DNA of 64,000 nucleotides, from positions 4,650,001 to 4,714,000 of the forward strand of contig NZ_CP036282.1 in assembly GCF_006974105.1 (NCBI RefSeq). Direction: 5' to 3'. Shown one piece after another: positions 34,678 through 44,223 of the stretch (position 1 is the stretch's first letter; the number at the start of each line of letters is the position of its first letter). The translations under genes were made by a program, and so were the position numbers. This stretch comes from Rhodoferax aquaticus (lineage in GTDB: Bacteria > Pseudomonadota > Gammaproteobacteria > Burkholderiales > Burkholderiaceae_C). The notes beneath the pieces are model-generated. The model ran no database searches, was not told the origin of the DNA, and worked only from the letters and a program-made list of their open reading frames with translations.

Positions 34678-35739
34678 ATGCGTCGATTCGATGCCCGTCT
34701 GCAGGGCTACCACATGCCCGCTGAATGGGAACCCATGGCCGCCATGTGGTTGGGCTGGCCAGTGCTACAGGACCGGGAAACCTTGTGGGGTGCGCATTAC
34801 CCGCGGGTTGAACAAGAGTTTGCTTTAGCAGCCCAAACCTTTGCCCGCTACCAACCCTGCAAAGTCACCGCCCACCACTCCAGGGCCGAGCAAGCACGGC
34901 GCCTGTGTGGACCCACGGTAGAAGTGGTCGAAGTGGCGGCTGAGGACAATTGGATCCGCGATTGTGGGCCTGTCTTCCTGCGTGGCAAAGATGGCTCCTT
35001 GCTTGCGGCGGTGTTCCGTTTCAATGCATGGGGCGAAAAGTACCAACCACACGATGGCTGCCAACAGCTGGCGCAAGACATGGCGCGCACCGCAGGGGTA
35101 CGGATCGTCAACTCCGCCATGGTGCTAGAGGGGGGGTCGTTTTACGTGGACGGACAGGGCACGCTGTTAACAACCGAGTCTTGCCTGTTGCACCCCAACC
35201 GCAACCCCCACATGAATCGCCGGGAGATTGAGGAAGAACTAGGCCGCATGCTGGGTGTCCGCAAAGTCATTTGGCTGCCAGGCAACCCTGGCGAAGTAGA
35301 AACCAACGGGCATGTGGACGGCATCGCGTCGTTCATCGGCCAAGGGCGTGTCTTGGTGCAGTCGGCGTCCCCCGACCAGGGCGAGTATTTCCGCGTGATG
35401 CGAGAAAACCGCCGCGCGTTGGCGCTTGCGACCGATGCTGCCGGTCGACACTTCGAGTTTTTGGAACTTCCCTCCCCTATCGTGAGCGAGCGGTTTGGCT
35501 CCGAACGCTATTGCGACTGCTATGCCAACTACGTGCTGCTCAATGGCGCAGTGGTGTCCACCGCTTTCGGCGTGCCTGAGGACGACGCTGCACGCAAAGT
35601 GTTTGCCCAAGCCTTCCCCGGGCGAGCCGTGGAGTTGTTGCCCGTGACCGCCATTTCGATGGGCGGCGGTAGCTTGCACTGCTCGACCCAACAACAACCT
35701 GCCTGCATTTCAAGGTCTTCACCCGGAGCGCACCCATGA
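34678..35739 (+). CDS. aguA: Agmatine deiminase, cytoplasmic
   Basis: The 353-residue protein is a porphyromonas-type peptidylarginine deiminase family enzyme that turns agmatine into N-carbamoylputrescine and ammonia. Family motifs are EDNWIRDCGPVF near residue 82, VLEGGSFYVDGQGT, the histidine in NGHVDGIASF, and the nucleophilic cysteine in GGGSLHCSTQQQPA near 335. The ATG at 34678 has GGAAG in front; the frame further upstream has no conserved residues. It is the first gene of a four-gene operon and overlaps the next start by 4 bases. Confidence 0.92.
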   Translation: MRRFDARLQGYHMPAEWEPMAAMWLGWPVLQDRETLWGAHYPRVEQEFALAAQTFARYQPCKVTAHHSRAEQARRLCGPTVEVVEVAAEDNWIRDCGPVFLRGKDGSLLAAVFRFNAWGEKYQPHDGCQQLAQDMARTAGVRIVNSAMVLEGGSFYVDGQGTLLTTESCLLHPNRNPHMNRREIEEELGRMLGVRKVIWLPGNPGEVETNGHVDGIASFIGQGRVLVQSASPDQGEYFRVMRENRRALALATDAAGRHFEFLELPSPIVSERFGSERYCDCYANYVLLNGAVVSTAFGVPEDDAARKVFAQAFPGRAVELLPVTAISMGGGSLHCSTQQQPACISRSSPGAHP

Positions 35740-36641
35740 CCCGAAAACTAACGGTTGCCGCCGTCCAAATGGCCTCTGGAAGCTGGAACCTACAAGACAA
35801 CATGGCGCGAGCCGAGCGGCTGATCCGAGAGGCTGCTAGCGGTGGTGCACAGCTGGTGCTTTGCCCGGAGTTGTTCATGTCGCCGTACTTTTGCATCGAC
35901 CAAAACGGCCAGCACTTGGCGCTGGCTGAGCCGTTTGAAGGCCACACGGGCATTGCACATTTTGCCCGCCTCGCGGCTGAGCTCAAAGTGGTGATCCCCA
36001 TTGGCTTCTTCGAGCGCGCAGGGAACGTGGCCTACAACAGTGTGGCCGTGGCCGACGCGGACGGGCGGGTACTTGGGCGTTACCGCAAAACCCACATTCC
36101 CGACGGAACCGGCTACACAGAAAAGTTTTACTTTGCACCCGGTGACACCGGCTTTAAGGTGTGGGACACCCAGGTTGGGCGCATCGGCATCGGCATTTGC
36201 TGGGACCAGTGGTTTCCCGAGACCGCACGCAGCTTGGCGCTGATGGGCGCAGAGGTCTTGTGCTTTCCCACCATCATCGGCTCCGAGCCCTGGGACCCCG
36301 CCTATGACTCTAGCGGCCACTGGCAGCGCACTATGCAGGGCCACGCAGCCGCCAATATGGTGCCGGTGGTAGCGGCCAACCGCATTGGTACGGAGACGGG
36401 GCTGGGCAATGGCAACGCACAGCAAGCGCCGCTCACCAGCACCTTCTATGGCAGCAGCTTCATCACCGACCACACGGGCGCCAAGCTGCAGGAAGCAGGG
36501 CGGACGGAAGAAGCCATATTGATCCAGACACTGGACCTTGATGCCATGCGCGCCGACCGCCAAAGCTGGGGATTTTTCCGTGACCGGCGACCTGCCATGT
36601 ACCGCACGCTGCTAACCAGCGATGGCGTGCTCGCTTGCTGA
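35736..36641 (+). CDS. aguB: N-carbamoylputrescine amidase
   Basis: The 301-residue nitrilase-family enzyme hydrolyses N-carbamoylputrescine to putrescine, CO2 and ammonia, the step after agmatine deiminase. The catalytic triad is visible: glutamate in LCPELFMSPYF near residue 45, lysine in YRKTHIPDGTGY near 120, and cysteine in GIGICWDQWFPE near 155. The gene is translationally coupled to aguA (ATGA at 35736-35739). Confidence 0.94.
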   Translation: MTRKLTVAAVQMASGSWNLQDNMARAERLIREAASGGAQLVLCPELFMSPYFCIDQNGQHLALAEPFEGHTGIAHFARLAAELKVVIPIGFFERAGNVAYNSVAVADADGRVLGRYRKTHIPDGTGYTEKFYFAPGDTGFKVWDTQVGRIGIGICWDQWFPETARSLALMGAEVLCFPTIIGSEPWDPAYDSSGHWQRTMQGHAAANMVPVVAANRIGTETGLGNGNAQQAPLTSTFYGSSFITDHTGAKLQEAGRTEEAILIQTLDLDAMRADRQSWGFFRDRRPAMYRTLLTSDGVLAC

Positions 36642-36671
36642 CGCCGTGGTTTTGACACAAAGGAATTTTTC

Positions 36672-37829
36672 ATGCAACTCTCCCCCATTCTGTGCATAGG
36701 GGCAATGGCCGCCCTGCTGAGCGCCTGCTCACCTGCACCCGCACCATCGTCCACCACCGTGGCACCCATGGATACGGCCGCACCGCCTCTAGCCTTAGAC
36801 GCAGAGAAGGTGCTGAACATCTACAACTGGCCCGACTACATACCGCCAGAAACGATTGCAGCTTTCGAGAAGGAGACTGGCATCAAGGTCAATTACGACA
36901 CCTACGAAAGCAACGAGGCCATGCACGCCAAGGTCGCTGCAGGCAACACGGGCTATGACATTGCGGTCACAGGGAACGTGTTTGCCAAGCAGCAAGTTGC
37001 AGGGGGCATCATGCAAGCCTTGGAAACTGGCAAGTTGACCCGGTACGGAAACTTGGACAAGCACCTGATGGCCAAGCTGGCACTGGATGACCCGGGCAAT
37101 CGCCATTTGATCCCATGGGCATGGGGTTTCACAACGGTGGGCATCAACACAAGCAAAGCCCAAAAAGCCCTAGGCGGCTTGCCCATGCCAGAGAACGCGT
37201 GGGACCTTGTCTTCAACCCCGTCTACACCCGCAAGCTCAAGGCTTGCGGCATTGCCTTTCAAGACTCTTCGACCGACGTGATCCCGCTGGCGCTACACCA
37301 TGTCGGGAAGAACCCCAGCTCAGCCGATGCAGCGGATTTACAGGCCGCAACGGACATGCTGGCCAAAGTACGCCCCGACATACGGATGTTTTCGAGCGGC
37401 ATGATTGACGACCTGGCCAGCGGCAAAGCGTGCGTCGCGATCGGTTGGTCCAGCGAAATCAATATGGCGGCTTCCAGAATCAAAGAGAACGGCTCCAACG
37501 ATGTCATCGAGGCACTGATTCCCCGAACCGGTGGCATTTTTTTCTATGACGCCATGGGCATTCTTAAAGAAGCCAAGCATGTGAAAAACGCAATGGCTTT
37601 TGTGGACTTCTATCTGCGCCCAGAGTACGCTGCGGCCATGACCAATGGGTTTAACTACCCTACGGGCAACACCGCGGCCGCAGCGTTGCTCACACCCGAT
37701 GTGCAGCAGAACAGGAGCATCAATATGAGCGAAGAAGCAATCAAACGACTCATTTTCACTGGCGCGCTCAGCGCGGAAGCGCGCAGCAGCATGCAGCAAG
37801 CCTTCGTAGCTTTCAAGAAAGCTAAGTGA
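36672..37829 (+). CDS. Polyamine-binding ABC lipoprotein (PotF/PotD-like)
   Basis: The 385-residue protein has a lipoprotein signal (ALLSAC, cysteine at about residue 19) and the PotD/PotF fold: LNIYNWPDYIPPETIAAFEK and YDTYESNEAMHAKV, with later conserved IPWAWGFTTVGI. These proteins capture putrescine, spermidine or agmatine in the periplasm for an ABC transporter. No permease or ATPase genes are in the operon, so it must work with a transporter encoded elsewhere. AAAGGAATTTTTC precedes the ATG. Confidence 0.9.
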   Translation: MQLSPILCIGAMAALLSACSPAPAPSSTTVAPMDTAAPPLALDAEKVLNIYNWPDYIPPETIAAFEKETGIKVNYDTYESNEAMHAKVAAGNTGYDIAVTGNVFAKQQVAGGIMQALETGKLTRYGNLDKHLMAKLALDDPGNRHLIPWAWGFTTVGINTSKAQKALGGLPMPENAWDLVFNPVYTRKLKACGIAFQDSSTDVIPLALHHVGKNPSSADAADLQAATDMLAKVRPDIRMFSSGMIDDLASGKACVAIGWSSEINMAASRIKENGSNDVIEALIPRTGGIFFYDAMGILKEAKHVKNAMAFVDFYLRPEYAAAMTNGFNYPTGNTAAAALLTPDVQQNRSINMSEEAIKRLIFTGALSAEARSSMQQAFVAFKKAK

Positions 37830-38938
37830 CAAAAATGCTCAACCGCCGCAGAACACTCCAATCGCTCGCAGGTTTATCCATGGCCATGACGCAGGCGCTG
37901 CCGAGCTTGGCGAACACGCCCGCCACAGCCGCTTGGCGAATGCCCGACGAAGGAGAGCCGCACGCGCGAACGTGGATGGCCTTTGGTGCGCAACTTGACA
38001 TTTGGGGTGCAGAGCTGTTGCCCGTTGTACAACAAGACTTGGCCAACATCGCCATGGCGATTGCCCGATTCGAGCCCGTGTCAATGCTGGTGCGCCCCAG
38101 CGATATGGCTAAGGCGACCTCCCTGTTGAAGGGATCGCGCGTCGAACTGGTCGAACAAATGGTGGATGACTTCTGGATGCGCGACTCAGGGCCCGTATTC
38201 GTGACCAACGCGCAAGGCAAGAAGGCGGCAGTCGACTTCAATTTCAATGGCTGGGGCAAGAAGCAGAAGCACACACACGACGCCAAGGTAGCCGCCTTCG
38301 TTGCAGGCCGAGCAGGCGCGCAACGCATGCGCACCAGCTTGGTCCTAGAAGGGGGCGGCATCGAGGTAGATGGACACGGCACGGCCATCATCACCGAGAG
38401 CTGCGTGCTCAATGCCAACCGCAACCCTGGCGTTTCAAAAGCCGCCTGCGAGGCTGAACTCAAGCGCCTTCTGGGGCTGGAAAAGATTCTCTGGTTACCG
38501 GGCATCAAGGGGAAAGACATCACCGACGGCCACACCGATTTCTACGCACGCTTTGCATCCCCAGGCGTGGTTCTCGCGGGCTATGACCCAGACCCAGACT
38601 CCTACGACCATGCGGTGACTACGCGGCATTTAGCCATGCTGCGCGAGATGACAGACGCGCGAGGCAAGCCACTGGAAGTGGTCGTGATGGAAGCGCCCAC
38701 AACCGTGCGTGAACACTACGCGGGCAAGGACTTCGCAGCGGGCTACATCAACTTCTACGTGTGCAATGGCGCGGTCATTGCACCCCAATTTGGTGACCGC
38801 GCTGCCGATGCCAACGCGCGCGACACGCTCAAAGACCTCTTTCCTACGCGCGAGGTCGTGCAGCTCAACGTCGACGGCGTCGCCGCTGGGGGTGGTGGAA
38901 TCCATTGCACGACGCAGCAGGAACCGGCCGTGGCGTGA
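37826..38938 (+). CDS. Second agmatine deiminase, with a Tat-type export signal
   Basis: The 370-residue protein has an N-terminal signal (LNRRRTLQSLAGLSMAMTQA, twin arginine, then ALPSLANTPA), so it is likely exported to the periplasm folded. The mature part is an agmatine deiminase homologue: VDDFWMRDSGPVFV, LEGGGIEVDGHG, ITDGHTDFYARF and the cysteine in GGGGIHCTTQQEPA. The GTG at 37826 overlaps the previous stop (GTGA); an ATG at 37835 is also in frame. It is more distant from the operon's first deiminase than an ordinary duplicate. The operon ends at a strong terminator 41 bp later. Confidence 0.88.
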   Translation: MTKMLNRRRTLQSLAGLSMAMTQALPSLANTPATAAWRMPDEGEPHARTWMAFGAQLDIWGAELLPVVQQDLANIAMAIARFEPVSMLVRPSDMAKATSLLKGSRVELVEQMVDDFWMRDSGPVFVTNAQGKKAAVDFNFNGWGKKQKHTHDAKVAAFVAGRAGAQRMRTSLVLEGGGIEVDGHGTAIITESCVLNANRNPGVSKAACEAELKRLLGLEKILWLPGIKGKDITDGHTDFYARFASPGVVLAGYDPDPDSYDHAVTTRHLAMLREMTDARGKPLEVVVMEAPTTVREHYAGKDFAAGYINFYVCNGAVIAPQFGDRAADANARDTLKDLFPTREVVQLNVDGVAAGGGGIHCTTQQEPAVA

Positions 38939-38978
38939 GCCCTAGGAGCGTGCAGGCTGAACGTTCCAAGCAAATCAC

Positions 38979-39008
38979 AAAAGGGGATGCCATTGCATCC
39001 CCTTTTTT
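38979..39008 (+). terminator. Rho-independent terminator of the agmatine operon
   Basis: AAAAGGGGATGC and GCATCCCCTTTT pair around a CATT loop and end in TTTTTT. It lies just after the second deiminase gene. Confidence 0.93.
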
Positions 39009-39020
39009 GCTTCTTATTTG

Positions 39021-39056
39021 ATAGCTGCTTGGGCAATACCCATGGGCGCAATAGCC
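39021..39056 (+). repeat. Dispersed ATAGCTGCTTGCGC repeat, copy D
   Basis: This reads ATAGCTGCTTGGGCAATACC, then CATGGGCGCAATAGCC. It is a diverged copy of the 25889 element and lies between the agmatine-operon terminator and the ald gene. Confidence 0.75.
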
Positions 39057-39187
39057 ACTTTTTGCCATGTTTGTGCCCGAAAGGCATTAGCCAATCGAAT
39101 ACTGCCGCTGACGCACTGATCTCTGTTTTCATTCCTGTGGGTCAGGAACACACTGCGCATTCCTACAACACCAAAACAGGAGACACC

Positions 39188-40303
39188 ATGCGTATCGGAC
39201 TACCCAAAGAGATCAAGAACCATGAATACCGCGTAGGGCTCACGCCTGCGAGCGTGCGCGAGCTAGTCGCCCACGGGCACCAGGTGCTGGTGCAGGCCGG
39301 GGCGGGGGCCGCCATCGGTTTGGCGGATGCACAGTACCAAGCGGCGGGCGCGCAGATCGTGGCCGATGCAGCCACTGTGTTTGCCCAGGCAGACATGGTG
39401 GTCAAGGTCAAAGAGCCGCAGCCCCAAGAGTGCGCCATGCTGCGCCCCGGGCAAATTCTGTACACCTATTTGCACCTGGCACCCGACCCCGAGCAAACGG
39501 CGGCCTTGGTCAAATCTGGGGCCATTTGCATTGCCTACGAAACCATTACCGGCCCCGGTGGCGGGCTTCCCCTCTTGGCCCCTATGAGCGAAGTGGCGGG
39601 CCGCATGGCGGTGCAGGCGGCTGCGGCGCACCTTGAAAAGTCCAAGGGTGGCATGGGCGTGCTCCTCGGCGGTGTACCCGGCGTGCCAGCAGGCCATGTG
39701 GTGATTTTGGGCGGCGGCGTGGTGGGCACGCACGCCTTGCAGGTGGCTGTGGGCATGGGTGCCAAGGTGACCGTGCTGGACAAAAACGTAGACCGCCTTC
39801 GCCAGTTGGATTTGGTGTTTGGCAACCGCATCCACACGCTGTACTCCAGCGCCCAAAGTGTGGAAGACGCAGTGCTAGATGCCGAGGTGGTGATTGGCGG
39901 GGTACTCATTCCCGGTGCTGCTGCGCCCAAGTTGGTAACCCGCAGCATGGTCGCGCGCATGAAGCCGGGCGCTGTGGTGGTAGACGTGGCGATTGACCAA
40001 GGCGGCTGCTTTGAAACCTCACACGCGACCACCCATGCAGACCCCACGTTTGTGGTGGACGGCGTGGTGCACTACTGCGTGGCCAACATGCCGGGCGCCG
40101 TGGCCCGCACCTCCACCTTTGCCCTGAACAATGCCACCATCGCGCATGCCGTGGCTTTGGCAGACAAGGGCTGGAAGCGCGCGCTGCAAGACAACCCCCA
40201 CCTGAAAAACGGCCTCAACGTGGCCGAGGGCAAAGTTACCTACGAAGCGGTTGCCCATGCGCTGGGCTTGGGCTATGTGAGTGCAGACTCCGTGCTGGCC
40301 TAA
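39188..40303 (+). CDS. ald: Alanine dehydrogenase
   Basis: The 371-residue enzyme reversibly deaminates L-alanine to pyruvate and ammonia with NAD. It begins [20 protein letters not shown] and has catalytic lysine and histidine regions (VKVKEPQ and YTYLHLAPD), the NAD fold ([20 protein letters not shown] near 170) and [18 protein letters not shown] precedes the ATG at 39188. An in-frame extension upstream runs through the terminator and repeat and is not credible. It stands alone. Confidence 0.95.
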   Translation: MRIGLPKEIKNHEYRVGLTPASVRELVAHGHQVLVQAGAGAAIGLADAQYQAAGAQIVADAATVFAQADMVVKVKEPQPQECAMLRPGQILYTYLHLAPDPEQTAALVKSGAICIAYETITGPGGGLPLLAPMSEVAGRMAVQAAAAHLEKSKGGMGVLLGGVPGVPAGHVVILGGGVVGTHALQVAVGMGAKVTVLDKNVDRLRQLDLVFGNRIHTLYSSAQSVEDAVLDAEVVIGGVLIPGAAAPKLVTRSMVARMKPGAVVVDVAIDQGGCFETSHATTHADPTFVVDGVVHYCVANMPGAVARTSTFALNNATIAHAVALADKGWKRALQDNPHLKNGLNVAEGKVTYEAVAHALGLGYVSADSVLA

Positions 40304-40341
40304 GCCCGCACCAGACCGCGTTTAGGCGCGGCTGGCCGTGC

Positions 40342-41196
40342 TTACAAACCCACGCTAGCAACGTGTGCGTCCAGCCACATCTTTAGCGTGTCGAACACGG
40401 GCGTTGCGTCTTGCTCGTTGAAAATCTCGTGGTAAAGCTTGTCAAAGCACACCGTCTGCACCAGTGACTTAGGCGCCGCAGCCGCAAAGGCGCGGCTGCC
40501 TGCTGGGTTGACCAAGCGGTCATCGCCTGCGTACATGAGCAGGGTAGGCACCTTCCAGTGCTTGGCCATGGCCACCGTCTTGGGCCCCGTGTCCGCAATG
40601 TAGCGGGCCAAGCGCGCCGATATGCGGTCGTGGACCCAGTGGTCTTTTTTGTAGGCACTCACCACGGCCGGGTCGTGCGAGAGGTACTGCGGCTTCACGC
40701 CATTGCCCACGCGCAAATTAGGCGCAATGCGCGGCAACACCGCCAAGAGCAGCTTTTGAAACGCACTCAAGCCCGGGTCAAACGCGGGAGACGACAAGAC
40801 CAAGGCGTCGATGGGGCGCATGCGCAGCGCCACAAACTGGGCGGCTACCAAGCCGCCCAAGCTGTGTCCCAACAAAATCAAAGGCGTGTTGCGGGGCATG
40901 CGGCCACGGGTGGTGGCCACCACATCGGCCAAGTCGCTAATGAGGCGCTTTTTGTCTGGCAAGCCGCCACGCACACCGGCAGACTCGCCATGGCCGTAGT
41001 GGTCATGGGCGCGCACGGCAAAACCCCAGCTATTGAGTTTGCGCGCCACATGGTTGTAGCGCCCGCCATGCTCCCCCAGGCCGTGGACGATGAGTACCAC
41101 GCCCCGCATAGGAACATCGTCATCCAAGGGCCAGTCTTGCACCGCGACGTGGTCGCCGGTGCTGGCAATCAGTGCAGAGAGGGTGGAATCGGTCAT
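40342..41196 (-). CDS. Alpha/beta hydrolase, monoacylglycerol-lipase-like
   Basis: The 284-residue protein belongs to the Hydrolase_4 group: [15 protein letters not shown] (oxyanion region), nucleophile in [12 protein letters not shown] near residue 118, aspartate in [12 protein letters not shown] near 235, and histidine in [10 protein letters not shown] near 265. Such enzymes cleave monoacylglycerols or lysophospholipids. It lies 21 bp after the M20 peptidase gene on the same strand, so the two are probably cotranscribed without an obvious shared pathway. Confidence 0.87.
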   Translation of the reverse strand: MTDSTLSALIASTGDHVAVQDWPLDDDVPMRGVVLIVHGLGEHGGRYNHVARKLNSWGFAVRAHDHYGHGESAGVRGGLPDKKRLISDLADVVATTRGRMPRNTPLILLGHSLGGLVAAQFVALRMRPIDALVLSSPAFDPGLSAFQKLLLAVLPRIAPNLRVGNGVKPQYLSHDPAVVSAYKKDHWVHDRISARLARYIADTGPKTVAMAKHWKVPTLLMYAGDDRLVNPAGSRAFAAAAPKSLVQTVCFDKLYHEIFNEQDATPVFDTLKMWLDAHVASVGL

Positions 41197-41217
41197 GGCG
41201 TGGGGCGCTCGGTAGGT

Positions 41218-42678
41218 TTAGGGGCAGGCCGCGATGACGTGCGCAACCGCGGCGGTCAACTTCTTGGCGTAGGGTACATGCAAAAACTCGTTGGGGCCAT
41301 GGGCGTTGCTCTTAGGGCCGAGCACGCCACACACCATCATCTGCGCCTTGGGAAAGCCCTTGGACAACATGTTCATCAGCGGAATGGTGCCACCTTGACC
41401 AATGTAGCCGCAAGATGCGCCAAAGTGGGCTTGTGATGCGCCATTGAGCGCCGCCTCAAACCAAGGTGCGGTGCTGGGTGCATTCCAGCCGGTATTGCCC
41501 GCTGCGTTTTCAAATGTCACCTTGGCTTGGTAGGGTGCATTGTCTTCAAGCAGCGCTTTGAGTTCTTGCACCGCACCTGCGGCCTCCACCAGGGGTGGCA
41601 AACGCAGGCTGATCTTGAACGCGGTGTAGGGGCGCAGCACGTTGCCCGCATTCTTCAAGTCCGGCATGCCGTCCACACCGGTCACGCTCAAGGTGGGGCG
41701 CCATGTGCGGTTTAACAGCGCTTGCAGCGGATCTGTCGTGGTGGGCAAGGCGAACTGGGTGGCACCACCGCAGTCGTAGTGCGCCCAGGGGAAGCGCTTG
41801 TACAGCTCTTCACCCAAAATGGCCGCCGTGGCTTGGGCTTGTTGCAAGCGGTCGGCGGGCACTTCGCAGTGGAAGCTGGCGGGCAGCAAACGCCCGGTGG
41901 CACTGTCTTCCAAACGGTCCAAGACCTGGCGCATGATGCGAAAGCTCGATGGCACCAAGCCACTGGCGTCGCCGGAGTGCACGCCTTCGGTCAAAATTTC
42001 TACGCGCAACACACCTGTGGCCTGGCCACGCAAGCTGCTGGTGAGCCAGAGTTGGTCGTAGTTGCCAGCGCCAGAGTCCAGGCACACCACCAAACTCACA
42101 TCGCCCAAACGGGGCTTGAGCGCATCGACATAGGGCAGCAAGTCGTAAGAGCCGCTTTCTTCGCAGGTTTCGATCAGCCCCACGATGCGGGGGTGCGGCA
42201 CGTTTTGGCTCTTGAGCGACTGAATGGCCGCAATGGCGGCATAGGCGGCGTAACCATCGTCTGCACCGCCCCGGCCGTACAAGCGGCCGTCTTCGTACTT
42301 GGGTGTCCATGGCCCCAAATCGCTGCGCCAGCCTGAAAACTCGGGCTGCTTGTCCAAGTGGCCATACATCAGCACGGTTTGGGTGGAGTCCACCTTGGTG
42401 GCGGGCACTTCAAAAAACAAAACCGGCGTGCGCCCTTCGATCTGAATCACTTCCAGCGTCAAGCCGCTAACCTTTTGCGCCTCAATCCACGCGGCGGTGG
42501 AGCGCACCACGGTGTTCAGGTAGCCATGGGCTGCCCAGTCGGCGTCAAACATGGGGGACTTGGCAGGCACTTGGATGTATTCCTCCAAGCGGTGAACAAT
42601 GTCGCTGTCCCACTTCTGGCTCACCTGGTCCAGGGTGGCTTGGTCATTCAGCGCATGGGCGGGAATTCGTGCGTTCAT
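41218..42678 (-). CDS. M20-family metallopeptidase (dipeptidase)
   Basis: The 486-residue protein carries the M20 metal and catalytic residues: YGHLDKQPEFSGW (metal histidine and nearby aspartate near residue 105), GRGGADDGYAAYAA (bridging aspartate), ETCEESGSYDL (catalytic and metal glutamates near 170), and a C-terminal NAHGPNEFLHV histidine. This is the carnosinase/PepV-like branch that hydrolyses dipeptides. The ATG at 42678 has AAAGGACA upstream; longer frames overlap the hyi gene. Confidence 0.9.
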   Translation of the reverse strand: MNARIPAHALNDQATLDQVSQKWDSDIVHRLEEYIQVPAKSPMFDADWAAHGYLNTVVRSTAAWIEAQKVSGLTLEVIQIEGRTPVLFFEVPATKVDSTQTVLMYGHLDKQPEFSGWRSDLGPWTPKYEDGRLYGRGGADDGYAAYAAIAAIQSLKSQNVPHPRIVGLIETCEESGSYDLLPYVDALKPRLGDVSLVVCLDSGAGNYDQLWLTSSLRGQATGVLRVEILTEGVHSGDASGLVPSSFRIMRQVLDRLEDSATGRLLPASFHCEVPADRLQQAQATAAILGEELYKRFPWAHYDCGGATQFALPTTTDPLQALLNRTWRPTLSVTGVDGMPDLKNAGNVLRPYTAFKISLRLPPLVEAAGAVQELKALLEDNAPYQAKVTFENAAGNTGWNAPSTAPWFEAALNGASQAHFGASCGYIGQGGTIPLMNMLSKGFPKAQMMVCGVLGPKSNAHGPNEFLHVPYAKKLTAAVAHVIAACP

Positions 42679-42763
42679 TGTGTTTGTCCTTTTGTAGCCA
42701 AAAGCAAAATCCTGCATCATGCCACTGGGCGGGCTAGTTCCGCAGTGGCGCAGGGCCGACTTG

Positions 42764-43615
42764 TTAAGAAATCGTTGACGCGGGTTTGCGGTAAGCCTGC
42801 ATCCAGGCCAAGCCTGCTTGCGTGGCCCCATTGTGCGCCCCTAGGCGTGGCCTGTATTCACACCCTACCCAGCCGCGGTAAGCCAAGCGATCCAGCTCCG
42901 CCAACACAAAAGGGTAGTTCAGCTCGCCTTGGTCCGGCTCTTGGCGCATGGGCACGGAGGCAATTTGAACATGGCCCACGCGCCCCGTGGGCACATAGCT
43001 GCGCAGCTTGGTGGTGACGTCACCTTCCATGATTTGGCAGTGGTACAGGTCCATCTGCACGTGCAGATTAGCTGCCCCCACCTCAGCCAAGATGGCGTGG
43101 GCTTGGTCCTGGCGGGTCAGGTAGTAGCCGGGCATGTCGCGGGTGTTGATGGGCTCAATCAACAGCTGCACACCGTGAGCAGCGGCCTGCGCACAGGCCC
43201 AGCGCAAATTACTGCGATACGTGGCGTGCACCGCAGCCAAGTCAGCCGCATGGGCACTGGGCACCACGCCTGCCAGCACATGCAATTGGGTGCACTGCAG
43301 CGCTTGGGCGTATTCCAATGCCAAGCGCACGGTCGTTTGAAACTCAGCCTCGCGCCCTGGTACACAGGCCAAGCCACGCGCGCCCGCGTCCCACGCGGCT
43401 TGGTTGGCTGCGCTATCGGGCCCTGCTACCGGTGCGTTGAACAGCACCTGCACCAAGCCGTTGTCGGCCAAGCGCTGGGCAATGTCTTGTGGGGCGTGGC
43501 CGTACGGAAAGAAATACTCCACACCGGCAAACCCGTCTCGGGCCGCAGCGGCAAAGCGGTCCAAAAAGGGCAGCTCGGTGTACAGAAACGACAGATTGGC
43601 GCAAAACCGGGGCAT
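42764..43615 (-). CDS. hyi: Hydroxypyruvate isomerase / 2-oxo-tetronate isomerase
   Basis: The 283-residue TIM-barrel enzyme begins MPRFCANLSFLYTELPFLDR, typical of Hyi. Metal and catalytic residues are in place: glutamate in LLIEPINTRDMPGYYL near 145, aspartate in HVQMDLYHCQ near 180, histidine in GHVQIA, and glutamate in VGCEYRPR near 245. Hyi converts hydroxypyruvate to tartronate semialdehyde. OtnI homologues instead isomerise 2-oxo-tetronate in DUF1537 kinase pathways, one of which lies about 40 kb away in this window. No glyoxylate carboligase gene is adjacent. Confidence 0.9.
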   Translation of the reverse strand: MPRFCANLSFLYTELPFLDRFAAAARDGFAGVEYFFPYGHAPQDIAQRLADNGLVQVLFNAPVAGPDSAANQAAWDAGARGLACVPGREAEFQTTVRLALEYAQALQCTQLHVLAGVVPSAHAADLAAVHATYRSNLRWACAQAAAHGVQLLIEPINTRDMPGYYLTRQDQAHAILAEVGAANLHVQMDLYHCQIMEGDVTTKLRSYVPTGRVGHVQIASVPMRQEPDQGELNYPFVLAELDRLAYRGWVGCEYRPRLGAHNGATQAGLAWMQAYRKPASTIS

Positions 43616-43641
43616 GGTGCGTACAGGCTCTGCAGCGCGCT

Positions 43642-44223
43642 TTAGCGCGCCAGTTGGTACACCGAGGTGCCTGCCCGCAAATTGGGCGCAAAGCGCACGG
43701 TGCGGCCGTTTTGCACACCAAAGCTATCGACCACTTTGAGGCCATTTTTCTGGGCCAGCACGGCCAAATCGGCATGGGTGCCCACGCGGATATTGGGTGT
43801 GTCGTACCACTGGTAAGGCAAGCGGCGGGTCACCGGCATGCGGCCTTTGAGCACGCTCAAGCGGTTGGGCCAATGCGCAAAGTTGGGAAAAGCCACAATG
43901 CCCATCCGCCCCACCCGCACGGTTTCGCGCAGCATGACTTCGGCATTGCGCAAGTGTTGCAGGGTGTCGATTTGCAGCACCACGTCAAAGCTGGCGTCGT
44001 CGAACATGGCCAAGCCTTCATCCAAATTGAGTTGGATCACGTTGACACCGCGCTTGACGCAGGCCAGCACATTGGCATCGGCAATCTCTACGCCATAGCC
44101 CGTGCAGCCACGGGTGCGCTGCAGGTGGTCCAGCATGGCGCCGTCGCCGCAACCCAGGTCTAGCACCCGCGCGCCGTGTGGCACCAGTTCGGCCAGCGCA
44201 TGCATGATGGAGGAATCGCTCAT
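43642..44223 (-). CDS. metW: Methionine biosynthesis protein MetW
   Basis: The 193-residue protein has a SAM-methyltransferase fold ([16 protein letters not shown] near residue 20, then [12 protein letters not shown]) and ends with the family's [15 protein letters not shown]. MetW assists MetX in homoserine acylation and is nearly always encoded just after it. Here the start overlaps the metX stop (ATGA at 44220-44223). Confidence 0.93.
   Translation of the reverse strand: MSDSSIMHALAELVPHGARVLDLGCGDGAMLDHLQRTRGCTGYGVEIADANVLACVKRGVNVIQLNLDEGLAMFDDASFDVVLQIDTLQHLRNAEVMLRETVRVGRMGIVAFPNFAHWPNRLSVLKGRMPVTRRLPYQWYDTPNIRVGTHADLAVLAQKNGLKVVDSFGVQNGRTVRFAPNLRAGTSVYQLAR

Noticed and set aside
38987..39187. 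Upstream extension of the alanine dehydrogenase frame
   Set aside because: It runs through a strong terminator and a dispersed repeat, and the family N terminus begins at 39188.
43642..44163. Plus-strand frame opposite metW
   Set aside because: It is antisense to the metW gene, whose motifs and coupling to metX are clear.
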